Positions 11,341 through 20,239 of a stretch of DNA of 26,778 nt are shown one piece after another. The stretch lies in contig CAYNDV010000056.1 of assembly GCA_964396055.1 (NCBI GenBank), forward strand, positions 1-26,778. The letters run 5' to 3'. The notes under the pieces are model-generated. The model was not told where the DNA came from, made no database searches, and was given only the letters and a program-made list of their open reading frames with translations. The stretch comes from CAYJPV01 sp964396055. GTDB taxonomy: Bacteria; Acidobacteriota; Vicinamibacteria; Vicinamibacterales; JAKQTR01. Both the position numbers and the translations under genes were made by a program. How positions within the stretch are numbered: position 1 is the stretch's first letter; the number at the start of each line of letters is the position of its first letter.

Positions 11341-13779
11341 CTACCGCACGACGTAGCCCTGCGTGAACTGATTGTTGGTCTCGTCTGTCTCCGGCCGCGC
11401 GCACGCGCTGTCGGCGAACGCCAGCAGGTTCTTCGCGCCCGCGGCGCCGGCCGCCAGGCCGGGCACCGTCACGACCTTCCGCCCGCCCTTGCCGATCCGG
11501 CCCACGGTGACAGTCTTGTCGCCGATCTCGCCGCACCCGGGCGGGCCGAGGCGATCGAGCCACAGCGTCAGCGACCCGACCTCGCCGGCCGCGTCACCCT
11601 GGTTGCGGATGGTGACCTTCGCCTTGAACAGCGCGCCGGTGAGCGGGGAGACGGGCACGAACGTGATGCCCGTCACCACGAAGTCGGGCTTCGGCAGGAC
11701 GACGTCGTACGCGAGCGCACGCGTGTTGTTGCCCTCATCCGCCTCGGTTGTGACGCACCCGGCGTCGGCCATCACCTGGGCGGTCTTCGCGCCTTCCAGC
11801 CCCGCCACCAGCCCCCGGAACACCACCTGTTTCTGCGCGCCGGCCGCCAGCGGCCCGAAGGATCGGGCGGCGTCGGCCGCCTCGCCGCACCCGGGCACGC
11901 CGGGCCGATCGAGCCACGCGTTCACGGTGCCGAGCGTGCCGGCCGCCAGGCCCTGATTGCGCACGGTGGCCTTCACGGTCACCGGCTTGCCCGGCACCGG
12001 TACGGGCGGCACCGTCGTGACGGCAGTCACCACGAAGTCGGGCCGGGTCTGCAGCGTCGCCGTCACCGTGCAGTCGGCCGTCATGGCGGCTGTCGTGTAG
12101 GTAAGCCCGATGAGGATTCCCGCCCCGCAGCCGGTCACGTTCTGGAGGCCGTACCCCGGGGCGGGCGCAATGACGCACGACGAGTTCAGCCCGTGCGGCA
12201 CGGGGTTCGGATCGCACGTCATCGTGCCGGCTGCCGGCGGCACGACCACGGGCGTCACCGTGTGCGTGACCTGCAAGAAGGTGGCGGTGCAGGCCCGATC
12301 CACGTCCAGCAGCACGCTGGTCGTCGTATTGACGCCCGAGCAGTCGCCGCCCCACCCGTCGAACGTCGAATCGCCGGCGGCCTCGGCCGTCAGGCCCACC
12401 AGCGTCCCGCTCGGGTACGACCCCGACCCGACGTCGCCCACCCAGGCCAGGCTGCCCGAATCGGGCGTCACGGTGCCCGAACCGGAGCCGGTCTTCGTCA
12501 CGGTCAGCGTGCGCGTGTCGGGCAACCCGCCGCGCACGGGCCACACGCTGTTGTAGCCGTTCGCCTTCGGGTGCGTGAGCCGATCGCCGCCGTGCAGGGT
12601 GACGGAGCGAGCCAGCGTGGGATCGGTGGCGAAGGAGGTCGACGTCCACCGGAACGCCCGGGCCGAGGGGAGCACCGCGTTGTCGAATCCGACCGACTCG
12701 AGCCATTCGCCGAGCGAATCGCACGCGGCGGTGCCGCACGTCTCCTCGTTGAAGCCCCAGTGCGCGAGGCTGCCAAGTTCCACCTCGTTCGGCAGCCGCC
12801 AGTCCGAGTAGCCGCAGTACGTGAGAGCATTGGCATCCGACAGGGCGTTGGCCCACAGCCGTGTCGTGCCCTTGAGGTCGGCGTTGGCCGTCCACATCAG
12901 GCCGGTCAGCGTGTCGAGGATGCACGTATCCGAGCCGACAACCACGGTCTCGAACCGGGTAGCCGGCGTCCATGCGTACCCGCGGCGGAACTCGCCGTCC
13001 TGGCCGGTGTCCTCGCAGTCGATCTCGTCGCCGCCCGTGTCCCAGCATGTCTGCTGGCCCGTGGCGGGCACCTGGACCGCGCCGGCCGTGCCGCTGTCAC
13101 GCACGGGCCAGAGACGGGCCTGCTCCCCACCCTTGTGACGCACGCCGATGGTCCCTTCGCTCGTGGTGTACAGCGACGCTTCCTTCGCGTACCACTGGCT
13201 GATGGCGGACGTGGTGGACGACCAGTAGGGCCCGCGTTGCACGTTGGTGAACCCGGCCGTGGTCAGCCAGTCCACCATGTCGGCGCAGAACGCCCCGCCG
13301 CAGGCGGCCTCCACCGACCCGCGGTGCATCAGGCTGGCGAGTTCGTTGATGTTCGGCACGCGCCAGTCCGTATGACCGCACGGGGCATGCTCGGTCACCT
13401 CCACGAACGCGTCCGCCCACAGCATGAAGCCGCCCGCCAGGTCGGCGTTCTTCGGCCACATCAGGCCGGTCAGCGTGTCGACCAGGCAGTCGGACTCGGC
13501 GCCGCTGCCGGCGACGAAGCGCGTGGCAGCGTCCCAGGCGGTGCCGGCCCGGAACTCGCCGTCCTGACCGGTGCCGGCGCAGGCAATCTCGGTGCCGGCC
13601 GTGTTGTAGCAACGCGTCTGGCCCGAGGCGGGCACAGCGACGAGGCCCGCCTCGCCGGGCCGCGCCTGACCCCCCGCCGGGGCGGGGCCCTGGGCCGTCG
13701 CCGGGATGGTCAGCAGCGTGAGGGAGAAGACGGAGAGGACAACGATCGAGGAATACGGGAACGTCCGCTGGCGCGCCAT
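11341..13779 (-). CDS. Exported protein with two DUF1566 (Lcl_C) modules and CARDB tail
   Basis: 812 aa; probable extracellular binding protein of unknown ligand. A signal peptide covers residues 1-29 (hydrophobic VVLSVFSLTLLTI, then ATA). DUF1566 module 1 is at about 46-226 and module 2 at about 234-418. Each opens with a GQ-x-CY/W...C-x-GTGQDGE motif, continues with DTLTGLMW and DWR-PN-x-EL, and closes with W-S/T-ST and WPVR. Two beta domains follow: an InlB-B-like (Flg_new_2) repeat at about 423-503 and a Cys-containing relative at 506-577. Two CARDB domains (579-690 and 697-812) end in NNQFTQGYVVR, nearly identical to the end of the neighbouring 2030-aa protein. Paired cysteines in each module suggest disulphides. 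The ATG at 13777-13779 has a strong ribosome-binding site, AGGGAGGG (13785-13792). DUF1566 occurs in the GAG-binding C-terminus of Legionella Lcl, and its fold relates to C-type-lectin-like domains. The binding role is inferred from family knowledge. Confidence 0.88.
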   Translation of the reverse strand: MARQRTFPYSSIVVLSVFSLTLLTIPATAQGPAPAGGQARPGEAGLVAVPASGQTRCYNTAGTEIACAGTGQDGEFRAGTAWDAATRFVAGSGAESDCLVDTLTGLMWPKNADLAGGFMLWADAFVEVTEHAPCGHTDWRVPNINELASLMHRGSVEAACGGAFCADMVDWLTTAGFTNVQRGPYWSSTTSAISQWYAKEASLYTTSEGTIGVRHKGGEQARLWPVRDSGTAGAVQVPATGQQTCWDTGGDEIDCEDTGQDGEFRRGYAWTPATRFETVVVGSDTCILDTLTGLMWTANADLKGTTRLWANALSDANALTYCGYSDWRLPNEVELGSLAHWGFNEETCGTAACDSLGEWLESVGFDNAVLPSARAFRWTSTSFATDPTLARSVTLHGGDRLTHPKANGYNSVWPVRGGLPDTRTLTVTKTGSGSGTVTPDSGSLAWVGDVGSGSYPSGTLVGLTAEAAGDSTFDGWGGDCSGVNTTTSVLLDVDRACTATFLQVTHTVTPVVVPPAAGTMTCDPNPVPHGLNSSCVIAPAPGYGLQNVTGCGAGILIGLTYTTAAMTADCTVTATLQTRPDFVVTAVTTVPPVPVPGKPVTVKATVRNQGLAAGTLGTVNAWLDRPGVPGCGEAADAARSFGPLAAGAQKQVVFRGLVAGLEGAKTAQVMADAGCVTTEADEGNNTRALAYDVVLPKPDFVVTGITFVPVSPLTGALFKAKVTIRNQGDAAGEVGSLTLWLDRLGPPGCGEIGDKTVTVGRIGKGGRKVVTVPGLAAGAAGAKNLLAFADSACARPETDETNNQFTQGYVVR

Positions 13780-13847
13780 GGCTGCCCTCCCTGAAGTACC
13801 CGAGGGACCGCGACCAACGACGACGAGCGACGCAGGGGCAGCGAGTG

Positions 13848-13878
13848 TATGCTACATCCGGGCGGGACGGGACGCCAC
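13848..13878 (-). promoter_or_regulatory. Duplicated intergenic element, copy 1 (candidate promoter or REP)
   Basis: The block begins TATGCTACATCC on the plus strand and is followed by a 19-bp G/C-rich arm. It recurs upstream of the 2030-aa gene with only two mismatches over 31 bp. Here it lies 68 bp upstream of the 812-aa gene's ATG and starts 7 bp beyond the 2030-aa gene's stop. On the minus strand it contains TAGCAT, a 4/6 match to a -10 box, but no convincing -35 box at 17 bp. It may be a promoter or simply a repeat copied with the gene. Confidence 0.5.
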
Positions 13879-13885
13879 GCCCCGC

Positions 13886-16800
13886 CTACCGCACCACGTA
13901 CCCCTGCGTGAACTGGTTGTTCGATTCGTCCTTCTCCGGCCGGAGACACGCGCTGTCGACAAACGCCAGCAGGTTCTTCGCGCCGGCGGCGCCCGCCGCG
14001 AGCCCGGTCACGGTCAGCACCTTCCGCGCACCCTTGCCCACGGCGCCGACGTTCACCGTCCTGTCGGCGGCGTCGCCGCAGGCCGGTGCCGCCAGCCGAT
14101 CCAGCCACAGGCCGAGCGCCCCGCCGTCACCCGCCGCATCGCCCTGGTTCCTGACCGTGACCTTGGCCTTGAAGAGCGAGTCGGCCATCGGCGACGCGGG
14201 CACGAACGTGATGCCCGTCACCACGAAGTCGGGCTTCGGCAGCACGACCGTGTACGCCTGGGCCGCCGCGTTGTTGGCCTCGTTCGCTTCCGCCGTCACG
14301 CACTGGCTGTCGGCCATCACCTGCAGCGTCTTCGCGCCTTCGGGCCCCGCCACCAGGCCGCGGAAGACCACCTGCTTCTGCGCGCCCGCGTTGACGCGCC
14401 GCACGGCCTTCGTTCCGTCGCCGATCTCACCGCAGGCCGGCGGCGCCGCCCGGTCGAGCCACACGCTCACGGTCCCGGCCTCGCCGGCGGCCAGGCCCTG
14501 GTTACGGAGCGTGGCCTTCACCGTCACCGGCTTGCCCGGCACCGGCACGGCAGGCGTGATGACGATCGCCGTCACGACGAAATCGGGCCGGGTCGCCAGC
14601 GTGGCCGTCACCGCGCAGTCGTCGGTCACGGCGCCGGTCGTGTAGACCGTGCCCTCGAGCGTGCCCGCCCCGCATCCCGTGACGCTCTGGATGCCGTAGC
14701 CCGCCGCCGGCGTCACGGTGCACGCCGAGGTCGAGCCGTGCGTCACCGGGTTCGGCTCGCACGCCATCGTCCCCGCCGCGGCGGGTATGACCACCGGCGT
14801 GATGGCATGGGTGACCAGCGTGAAGGTGGCGGTGCACGCTTTCGGCCCGTCCATCAGGACGTCGATCGACGGATCCGAGCCCGTCCCGCAGTCCCCACCC
14901 CATGCTTCGAACGCGGAATCGTCGGCGGGATGGGCGATCAGTTCCGCCGTGAGCCCTTCGTGGTAGATGCCCTCGCCGGTGATCGTGCCGGTGCCCGTGC
15001 CCAGCGTCGTCACGGCGATGGCGTAGGTCATGTCGGACGCGCCCTGGGCGTTGCGCACGGGCCACACGCCCGAGAAGCCGAAGTACTCGGGCTCGTCCTT
15101 GTCCGCCCGTTCGATGCGGCCGAGACCGAAGGACCAGGCCGTGTCGGGCCACGCTGCCGGCGTCGTCGACGTCCACGCAGCCTCCAGCACGTGTTCGAAC
15201 GGCGATCCCGGCATGAACAGGCCGCCGGCGTACGAGTAATCGTGCAGGCTGAACCCCTCGACGCTGTCCGGCAGGCGCCAGTTACTGTACCCGGCGGCGC
15301 AGAGCGGATAGAGGCCGGCGTTCATGCCAGCCACGAACTCGAGGGCGTGCGGCCACGAGACTCTGCCGTCGCCGGCGACGTCGTCGGTGTCGAACGACGG
15401 GTAGTGGGTGGCGATGCAGTTGCCGTCCTGGTGCCAGATGAGCCCCGTCAGGTTGTCCTTCACCGTCGCGTTGCCCCGATCGGTGAAGCGCGGGTCGGGC
15501 CACGACACGCCGGGACCGATGTCGGCGTCGTCACCCGTGCGAAACACCTCGGTCGCGCCGGAGTTCCAGGCATTGGACGGATAGACGGGGTCGGGCGCGC
15601 CGGCCTGTCCGGCTCTGACCGGCCACGCCAGACCGTTCTGGTGCTTGTACGCCGTCACCACCCGGCCCCGGTCGACGCCCACCTGCCAGGCCTTTGCCGT
15701 CTCTGTCGCCGTCGTGGTCGACGACCAGTACATCGTGCCCACGCCGACGAAGCCCTGGCTCATCAGCCAGTCGCTGTTGGTCGCGCACGGAGCGCCGCCG
15801 CAGGATTCGGCGCTGAACCCCTCGTTGAAGAGCGTGCGCACGTCGACGACCGTTCCGAGGCGCCAGTCATCGAAGCCGCACAACCCGCGTCCGTTGGCAT
15901 CATCGATGGCGTCGTCCCAGGACTTCCAGTCGGCGGCGGGGGCCTTGGCCCACATGAGGCCCGTGAGCCGGTCGGTGATGCAGTCCGCGCCCGCGCCGGT
16001 GCCGGCCACGAAACGCGGCGACGGCCACTCGGCGCCTCTCCGCGATTCGCCGTCCTGGCCCGTGCCGGCGCAGGCGATGACAGTGCCGAGCGCGTCGTAA
16101 CACACCGTCTGCCCGGTGCGGGGCAGGCTCAGGATGCGCGCGTCGTCGGCGCTGAAGCGCGCCGTGCACGCCTTGTCCGCGTCCACGACGACGCCGATTG
16201 ACAGGTCGGTGGCGGTGCCGCAGTCACCGCCCCAGCCGGTGAAGTGCGAGTCGGCGCTCGCCGTCGCCACCAGCGTGGCGGTCTGGCCGTGCACGTACGG
16301 GCCCGCGCCCGTGACCGTGCCCGTGCCCGTGCCGATCGTGGCCACCGTCACGACGTGGGTGGCCTCGAATGCGGCCGTGACGCTCATGGCCTTCGTCATG
16401 TTGAGCGTGCAGGTGCCTGTCCCCGCGCACGTCTCGCCCGACCAGCCCGTGAAGACGGATCCGGGATCCGCGGCCGCGATCAGGATCGCGGAGGAGCCGT
16501 GCGGAAAGGCCCTGGTCCCGACGGGGCCCGTCCACGTCAGGTCGCCGCCGTCAGTCGTGACGCCACCGGAACCCGCCCCGGTCTTCGTCACGGTCAGGGT
16601 CTTGGCGGCAAGCACGATGGAGGCCGTGACGTTCCGGTCGGCATCCATCGTCACGACGCACGTGCCGGTGCCCGAGCACCCTTCACCGGCCCACCCGATG
16701 AACGTGGACCCGGCATCGGCGGCAACGCTCAGCGTCACGATCGTGCCGGCCGCAAAGTCCGCCGACCCGCCGAGATTGCCCACCCACGTGACGCCACCGG

Positions 16801-19800
16801 GTTCGGCGGTCACCGTGCCGCTGCCCAGGTCGTCGCCGGTGGTGCCCTGTTTGCGCAGTTGCAGCGTGTAGGTGACGGGAGGCGTGGATGACGGCACGGT
16901 GCGCACCAGCCACGCCGCGCGGTCCCAGCCCTTGTCCTCGGGCGGCTTGAGCTGCCACGTGCCGGTGTCGAAGGACCAGGCCTGGCCCGGCGTGCCAGAG
17001 ACGTCGGTGGACGTCCAGTAGGCGGTGTCCACATTGATGAACGGATGGCCTGTCGGCAGGGTGGCCGGGTAGCCGCGCGATCGGTCGGCCAGGCTCAGCA
17101 TCTCGGCGGTGTTCGCCAGGCGCCAGTCGCGGAACCCGGCCATGCAGTCGCCGTAGACGCCGCCGTTCACGCCGCGCACGAACTCCAGCGCCACCCACCA
17201 GGCCACGCGGCCGTCGGCCGTGAAGTCCGGGTCGGCCTCCGGGTGGTTCGTCAGCATGCAGTTGGCGTCCTTCAGCCACATGAGGCCGCTGAGCGTGTCG
17301 GTGACCGTCTCGCCACTCTCGACAAAGCGCGGAGCCGGCCACGACACGCCCGCCAGGTGCGCGCCATCGTCGCCTGCGCGGTAGCTGATCTGCTGGCCGG
17401 TACGCGGCAGGTTGGCGGGATACGCCGCGTCGGGGGCGCCGGCCTGGCCGGCGCGCACGGCCCAGGCGTAGTACGGGTTCGGCTTGGACGTGGTCGAGGC
17501 ACGGCCGTCGAGCAGGTTGACGTGCCACGCGTCATCGGCCGGATTGCCGCCCCACGAGGTCGAGGCCCAGTACCAGTCGGGCTCGACGCCGGTGAAGCCC
17601 TGGGTGTTGAGCCACGCCGCCGGCGTCTCGCAGGGCGCTTCACCGCACGCCTCTTCCGCGAAGCCGTAATGCACGAGCGACTGCATCTCGGCCAGGTTGG
17701 CCAGGCGCCAGTCGTCGTGGCCGCACCACATGCCGATGTTGATGTCGTCGATGGCCTCAGCCCAGGTCCGCGTCGCCGCCGTCACCGGCGACTGCGTCCA
17801 CATGACGCCCGTCAGGGTATCGGTCACGCAGCCGGCCTCGGCACCGCTGCCCGCGACGAAGCGCGGCACGGGCCACGCCGCACCGGCGCGCGTGTCGCCA
17901 TCGTGGCCCGTTCCCTGGCAGGGAATGAGCATGTGGTCGCCGCTGTGGCAGAGGCGCTGGCCGGTGGCGGGCACCTGCACGCGGCCGGACGGAACCACCC
18001 GGCTGAACGCGGCGCCAACGGTGCGGTGATCGGACATCGTCACCAGGCAGGGATCGGTGCCGCTGCAGCCGCCGCCGCTCCAGCCGGTGAAGGTCGATCC
18101 CGACGCTGGCGCTGCCGTCAGCTCGACTTCCGTCCCCTCGGCGTACGCGGCCTCGCCGGTGTCGGCGGTCCACGCGAGGCGGCCGGGATCGACCGTGGCC
18201 GACCCGCGGCCGGCGCCGCTGGTGGTCACGAGCAACCGCTTGCCGGTGAGGATGAAGTCGACCGTCACCGTGCAGGCGGCGGTCACGGGCCCGGTGGTGA
18301 ACGTCGTGTCCACCAGCGCGCCGCCGCAGGTGCTGGTGGCTTCGGCGCGGTAATGTTCGTCAGGCGTCACCAGGATGGCAGCCGTCGTGCCGAACTCGAC
18401 GGTCTGCAGCTCCGGCTCGACCGTCCCGTGCCCGGCCCCCTCGTCGATCTCCGCCGTGACCGGCAGGTAGAGGCCTTCCTGCTCGATCAGGACGCTCCGG
18501 CCGGGCGCCTGGATGACGCCCAGCCGGCCGGCGCCCGGGTTGGCCGCGATGTCGAACGTGATGGTGCCGCTGCCGGTCCCTTCGTCGCCGCCGGTGATCG
18601 TGATCCAGGGCGTGGCGGTGTCGGCGCTCCAGCCGCATCCGGCCGTCGTCGTCACCTGCGCCGCGCCCGAGGAGCCGGCGGCGTCCACGAAGAACCACGT
18701 GGGCGTGGTGCGGAAGGCGCACGGTTCGGCGCGGCCGCGCACGGCCCACACGTACTGGCCGGTGGCGTTCGACTTGGCGGCCCGGTGATGGATGTTGTCG
18801 CCCAGGGCGACGCGCCGCGCGTAGCGGAGGTCGGCGGCGTCGGTGGTCGACGTCCAGTACCACGAGCCGAGCACGAGGGTGAATCCCTGGGTTTCCAGCC
18901 AGTCCGCGTTGTCCCCGCACGAGCCGCCGCCACAGGCCTCTTCGTTGAACCCCCAGTGGGCCAGGCTGCCGAGTTCATGGTCGTTCGGCAGGCGCCAGTC
19001 GTCGTGGCCGCACAGGGTCGACGCGTTCGCGTCGCCGATGGCGTTGGCCCAGCTGCGGGCCGTGCCTGAGAGGTTGCCGCTGATGGGCCACATCAGGCCG
19101 GTCAGCGTGTCGGTGAGGCACGCCGCCTCGTCGCCCGTGCCCACCACGAACCGGCCGGCGCCCCAGGCCAGCCCCGTCTGCAGTTCGCCATCCTGCCCGG
19201 TGCCCGCGCAGTCGATGAGGCCGCTGCCGGCCAGTTCGTAACACGCCGTCTGGCCCGTGGCGGGCACCGCCACGACGCCCGGCTGGGCAGACGTCCTGAC
19301 CGCCCACACGGCCCCCGTGTTCGTCGTCGGCACCTTGTGCAGCACGTTCACCGTGCCGTCGGTGCCCGACACGCTCATCGCGTAAATCGTGCTGCCGGGC
19401 GCCGTCGTCGACGACCAGTAGTAGAAGTCGTCGACGTTGCTGAATCCGGCCGACTCGAGCCAGGCGGCCAGCGTGCCGCAGGGCGACCACCGGCAGGCTT
19501 CCTCGTTGTAGCCCCGATGGATGATCGTCTGCAGTTCGTTGATGTTGGGCAGGCGCCAGTCCGAGTGGCCACACAGCGTCAGCGTGTTCGCGTGGGTCAG
19601 CGCGTCGGCCCACGACACGCGCGCGCCGAGGCGGCCGGCGTCGACGGGCCACATGAACCCCGTGAGCGTGTCGAGCACGCATTCGGACTCGGCGCCAGTG
19701 CCGCGCACGAAGCGGGTGTTCGAGTCCCACCGCTCGCTGGCCTGGTACTCCCCGTCGTGGCCGGTGCCGGCGCAGGCCTTCTCGGCACCCAGATGGTCGT

Positions 19801-19978
19801 AGCAGCGTGTCTGCCCGGTCTGCGGCAGGGCGAGGTCGCCGGTCCCCGGCACGCGGGGTGCCTGGAAGCGAGGCAGACCGCCTTGGGGCGGCTCCGACAC
19901 AGCAGTGGGACCAGAGAACGCGAGAATCAGCGGTACGAAACCGACGAGCAGCAGTACCGCGACAGGCCGACGACGCAT
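13886..19978 (-). CDS. Giant exported protein with six DUF1566 modules and CARDB tail
   Basis: 2030 aa; probable secreted or surface protein. The signal peptide is residues 1-28 (RRRPVAVLLLVGFVPLILAF). Six DUF1566/Lcl_C modules lie at about 48-229, 235-416, 663-843, 850-1027, 1281-1456 and 1460-1643. Modules 1, 2, 3 and 5 are type I, with GQ-x-CY...C-x-GTG-x-DGE. Modules 4 and 6 are type II: they lack that first Cys pair and carry an insertion (DANC or DGNC, then DGRV-x-W, then LEFV-x-G-x-N). A BACON-like domain sits at about 420-500, InlB-B/Flg_new_2-like repeats at 500-660, 1037-1277 and 1650-1795, and two CARDB domains at 1797-1910 and 1914-2030. The order I-II-InlB is repeated, showing internal duplication. 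The ATG at 19976-19978 has AAGGGGG (19985-19991) at 6 nt spacing. Function is unknown; ligand binding is inferred from family relatives. No catalytic motif was recognised. Confidence 0.88.
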   Translation of the reverse strand: MRRRPVAVLLLVGFVPLILAFSGPTAVSEPPQGGLPRFQAPRVPGTGDLALPQTGQTRCYDHLGAEKACAGTGHDGEYQASERWDSNTRFVRGTGAESECVLDTLTGFMWPVDAGRLGARVSWADALTHANTLTLCGHSDWRLPNINELQTIIHRGYNEEACRWSPCGTLAAWLESAGFSNVDDFYYWSSTTAPGSTIYAMSVSGTDGTVNVLHKVPTTNTGAVWAVRTSAQPGVVAVPATGQTACYELAGSGLIDCAGTGQDGELQTGLAWGAGRFVVGTGDEAACLTDTLTGLMWPISGNLSGTARSWANAIGDANASTLCGHDDWRLPNDHELGSLAHWGFNEEACGGGSCGDNADWLETQGFTLVLGSWYWTSTTDAADLRYARRVALGDNIHHRAAKSNATGQYVWAVRGRAEPCAFRTTPTWFFVDAAGSSGAAQVTTTAGCGWSADTATPWITITGGDEGTGSGTITFDIAANPGAGRLGVIQAPGRSVLIEQEGLYLPVTAEIDEGAGHGTVEPELQTVEFGTTAAILVTPDEHYRAEATSTCGGALVDTTFTTGPVTAACTVTVDFILTGKRLLVTTSGAGRGSATVDPGRLAWTADTGEAAYAEGTEVELTAAPASGSTFTGWSGGGCSGTDPCLVTMSDHRTVGAAFSRVVPSGRVQVPATGQRLCHSGDHMLIPCQGTGHDGDTRAGAAWPVPRFVAGSGAEAGCVTDTLTGVMWTQSPVTAATRTWAEAIDDINIGMWCGHDDWRLANLAEMQSLVHYGFAEEACGEAPCETPAAWLNTQGFTGVEPDWYWASTSWGGNPADDAWHVNLLDGRASTTSKPNPYYAWAVRAGQAGAPDAAYPANLPRTGQQISYRAGDDGAHLAGVSWPAPRFVESGETVTDTLSGLMWLKDANCMLTNHPEADPDFTADGRVAWWVALEFVRGVNGGVYGDCMAGFRDWRLANTAEMLSLADRSRGYPATLPTGHPFINVDTAYWTSTDVSGTPGQAWSFDTGTWQLKPPEDKGWDRAAWLVRTVPSSTPPVTYTLQLRKQGTTGDDLGSGTVTAEPGGVTWVGNLGGSADFAAGTIVTLSVAADAGSTFIGWAGEGCSGTGTCVVTMDADRNVTASIVLAAKTLTVTKTGAGSGGVTTDGGDLTWTGPVGTRAFPHGSSAILIAAADPGSVFTGWSGETCAGTGTCTLNMTKAMSVTAAFEATHVVTVATIGTGTGTVTGAGPYVHGQTATLVATASADSHFTGWGGDCGTATDLSIGVVVDADKACTARFSADDARILSLPRTGQTVCYDALGTVIACAGTGQDGESRRGAEWPSPRFVAGTGAGADCITDRLTGLMWAKAPAADWKSWDDAIDDANGRGLCGFDDWRLGTVVDVRTLFNEGFSAESCGGAPCATNSDWLMSQGFVGVGTMYWSSTTTATETAKAWQVGVDRGRVVTAYKHQNGLAWPVRAGQAGAPDPVYPSNAWNSGATEVFRTGDDADIGPGVSWPDPRFTDRGNATVKDNLTGLIWHQDGNCIATHYPSFDTDDVAGDGRVSWPHALEFVAGMNAGLYPLCAAGYSNWRLPDSVEGFSLHDYSYAGGLFMPGSPFEHVLEAAWTSTTPAAWPDTAWSFGLGRIERADKDEPEYFGFSGVWPVRNAQGASDMTYAIAVTTLGTGTGTITGEGIYHEGLTAELIAHPADDSAFEAWGGDCGTGSDPSIDVLMDGPKACTATFTLVTHAITPVVIPAAAGTMACEPNPVTHGSTSACTVTPAAGYGIQSVTGCGAGTLEGTVYTTGAVTDDCAVTATLATRPDFVVTAIVITPAVPVPGKPVTVKATLRNQGLAAGEAGTVSVWLDRAAPPACGEIGDGTKAVRRVNAGAQKQVVFRGLVAGPEGAKTLQVMADSQCVTAEANEANNAAAQAYTVVLPKPDFVVTGITFVPASPMADSLFKAKVTVRNQGDAAGDGGALGLWLDRLAAPACGDAADRTVNVGAVGKGARKVLTVTGLAAGAAGAKNLLAFVDSACLRPEKDESNNQFTQGYVVR

Positions 19979-20036
19979 ACGCCGCCCCCTTGGTAACGGA
20001 CCGGCACGCAGGGGGCGTGGCGAGGAAGTGCGTGCC

Positions 20037-20067
20037 TATGCTACATCCAGGCGGGGCGGGACGCCAC
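20037..20067 (-). promoter_or_regulatory. Duplicated intergenic element, copy 2 (candidate promoter or REP)
   Basis: Begins TATGCTACATCC and is followed by a 19-bp G/C-rich arm, 29 of 31 bases identical to 13848-13878. It lies 58 bp upstream of the 2030-aa gene's ATG. The conserved position and orientation upstream of two homologous genes favour a shared promoter or 5'-leader element. A repeat carried along in the duplication is the alternative. Confidence 0.5.
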
Positions 20068-20069
20068 AT

Positions 20070-20090
20070 GCTGGGGCGTGGGGCGTGGGG
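20070..20090. repeat. G-rich heptamer tract
   Basis: Three heptamers that read CCCCACG, CCCCACG, CCCCAGC on the minus strand. They belong to the same family as those at 43-63, 20212-20239 and 25911-25952. The plus strand has three GGGG runs separated by CGT. Confidence 0.75.
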
Positions 20091-20101
20091 CTCTGAGGTT
20101 T

Positions 20102-20201
20102 GTCAGAAGCAAGAATCAAGAAGCAGGAAGGAACACCGTGCCCGCAGCGGTTGCGGCGCGACAGCGTGATCCCTTCTTGCTTCTTGCTTCTTGCTTCTGA
20201 C
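20102..20201. repeat. Long inverted repeat with purine/pyrimidine heptamer arms
   Basis: The left arm is 20102-20130 and the right arm 20173-20201; 27 of 29 positions are complementary, around a 42-bp centre. The right arm is built of heptamers: CTTCTTG three times, then CTTCTGA. The centre contains a small hairpin with CCGCA/TGCGG arms. It lies between the DUF1684 gene's 3' end and the promoter of the 2030-aa gene. Transcribed from the DUF1684 gene it would form a long hairpin, but no U-tract follows. A terminator, a mobile palindrome or a structured RNA are all possible. Confidence 0.75.
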
Positions 20202-20211
20202 GAACTCCACT

Positions 20212-20239
20212 CCCCGAACCCCAAGCCCCCCGCCCCTAG
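20212..20239. repeat. G-rich heptamers overlapping a stop codon; G-quadruplex motif
   Basis: Four in-register heptamers: CCCCGAA, CCCCAAG, CCCCCCG, CCCCTAG. The complement of the DUF1684 gene's TAG stop (20236-20238) lies within the last one. On the sense strand the stop is followed by four runs of at least four G separated by 1-3 nt, which satisfies the usual G-quadruplex pattern. The tract would be in the 3' UTR of that mRNA. Confidence 0.8.

Noticed and set aside
9304..13794. Very long open frame on the plus strand (about 1496 codons)
   Set aside because: It lies antisense to recognisable FG-GAP/IPT and DUF1566 genes, crosses the gap at 11222, and its Arg/His/Gly-rich translation has no domain. 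High GC creates such frames.
13706..16201. Plus-strand open frame of about 831 codons, and similar long antisense frames at 17045-19069 and 20191-22521
   Set aside because: They are antisense to well-supported genes, with low-complexity composition and no motif or start signal.
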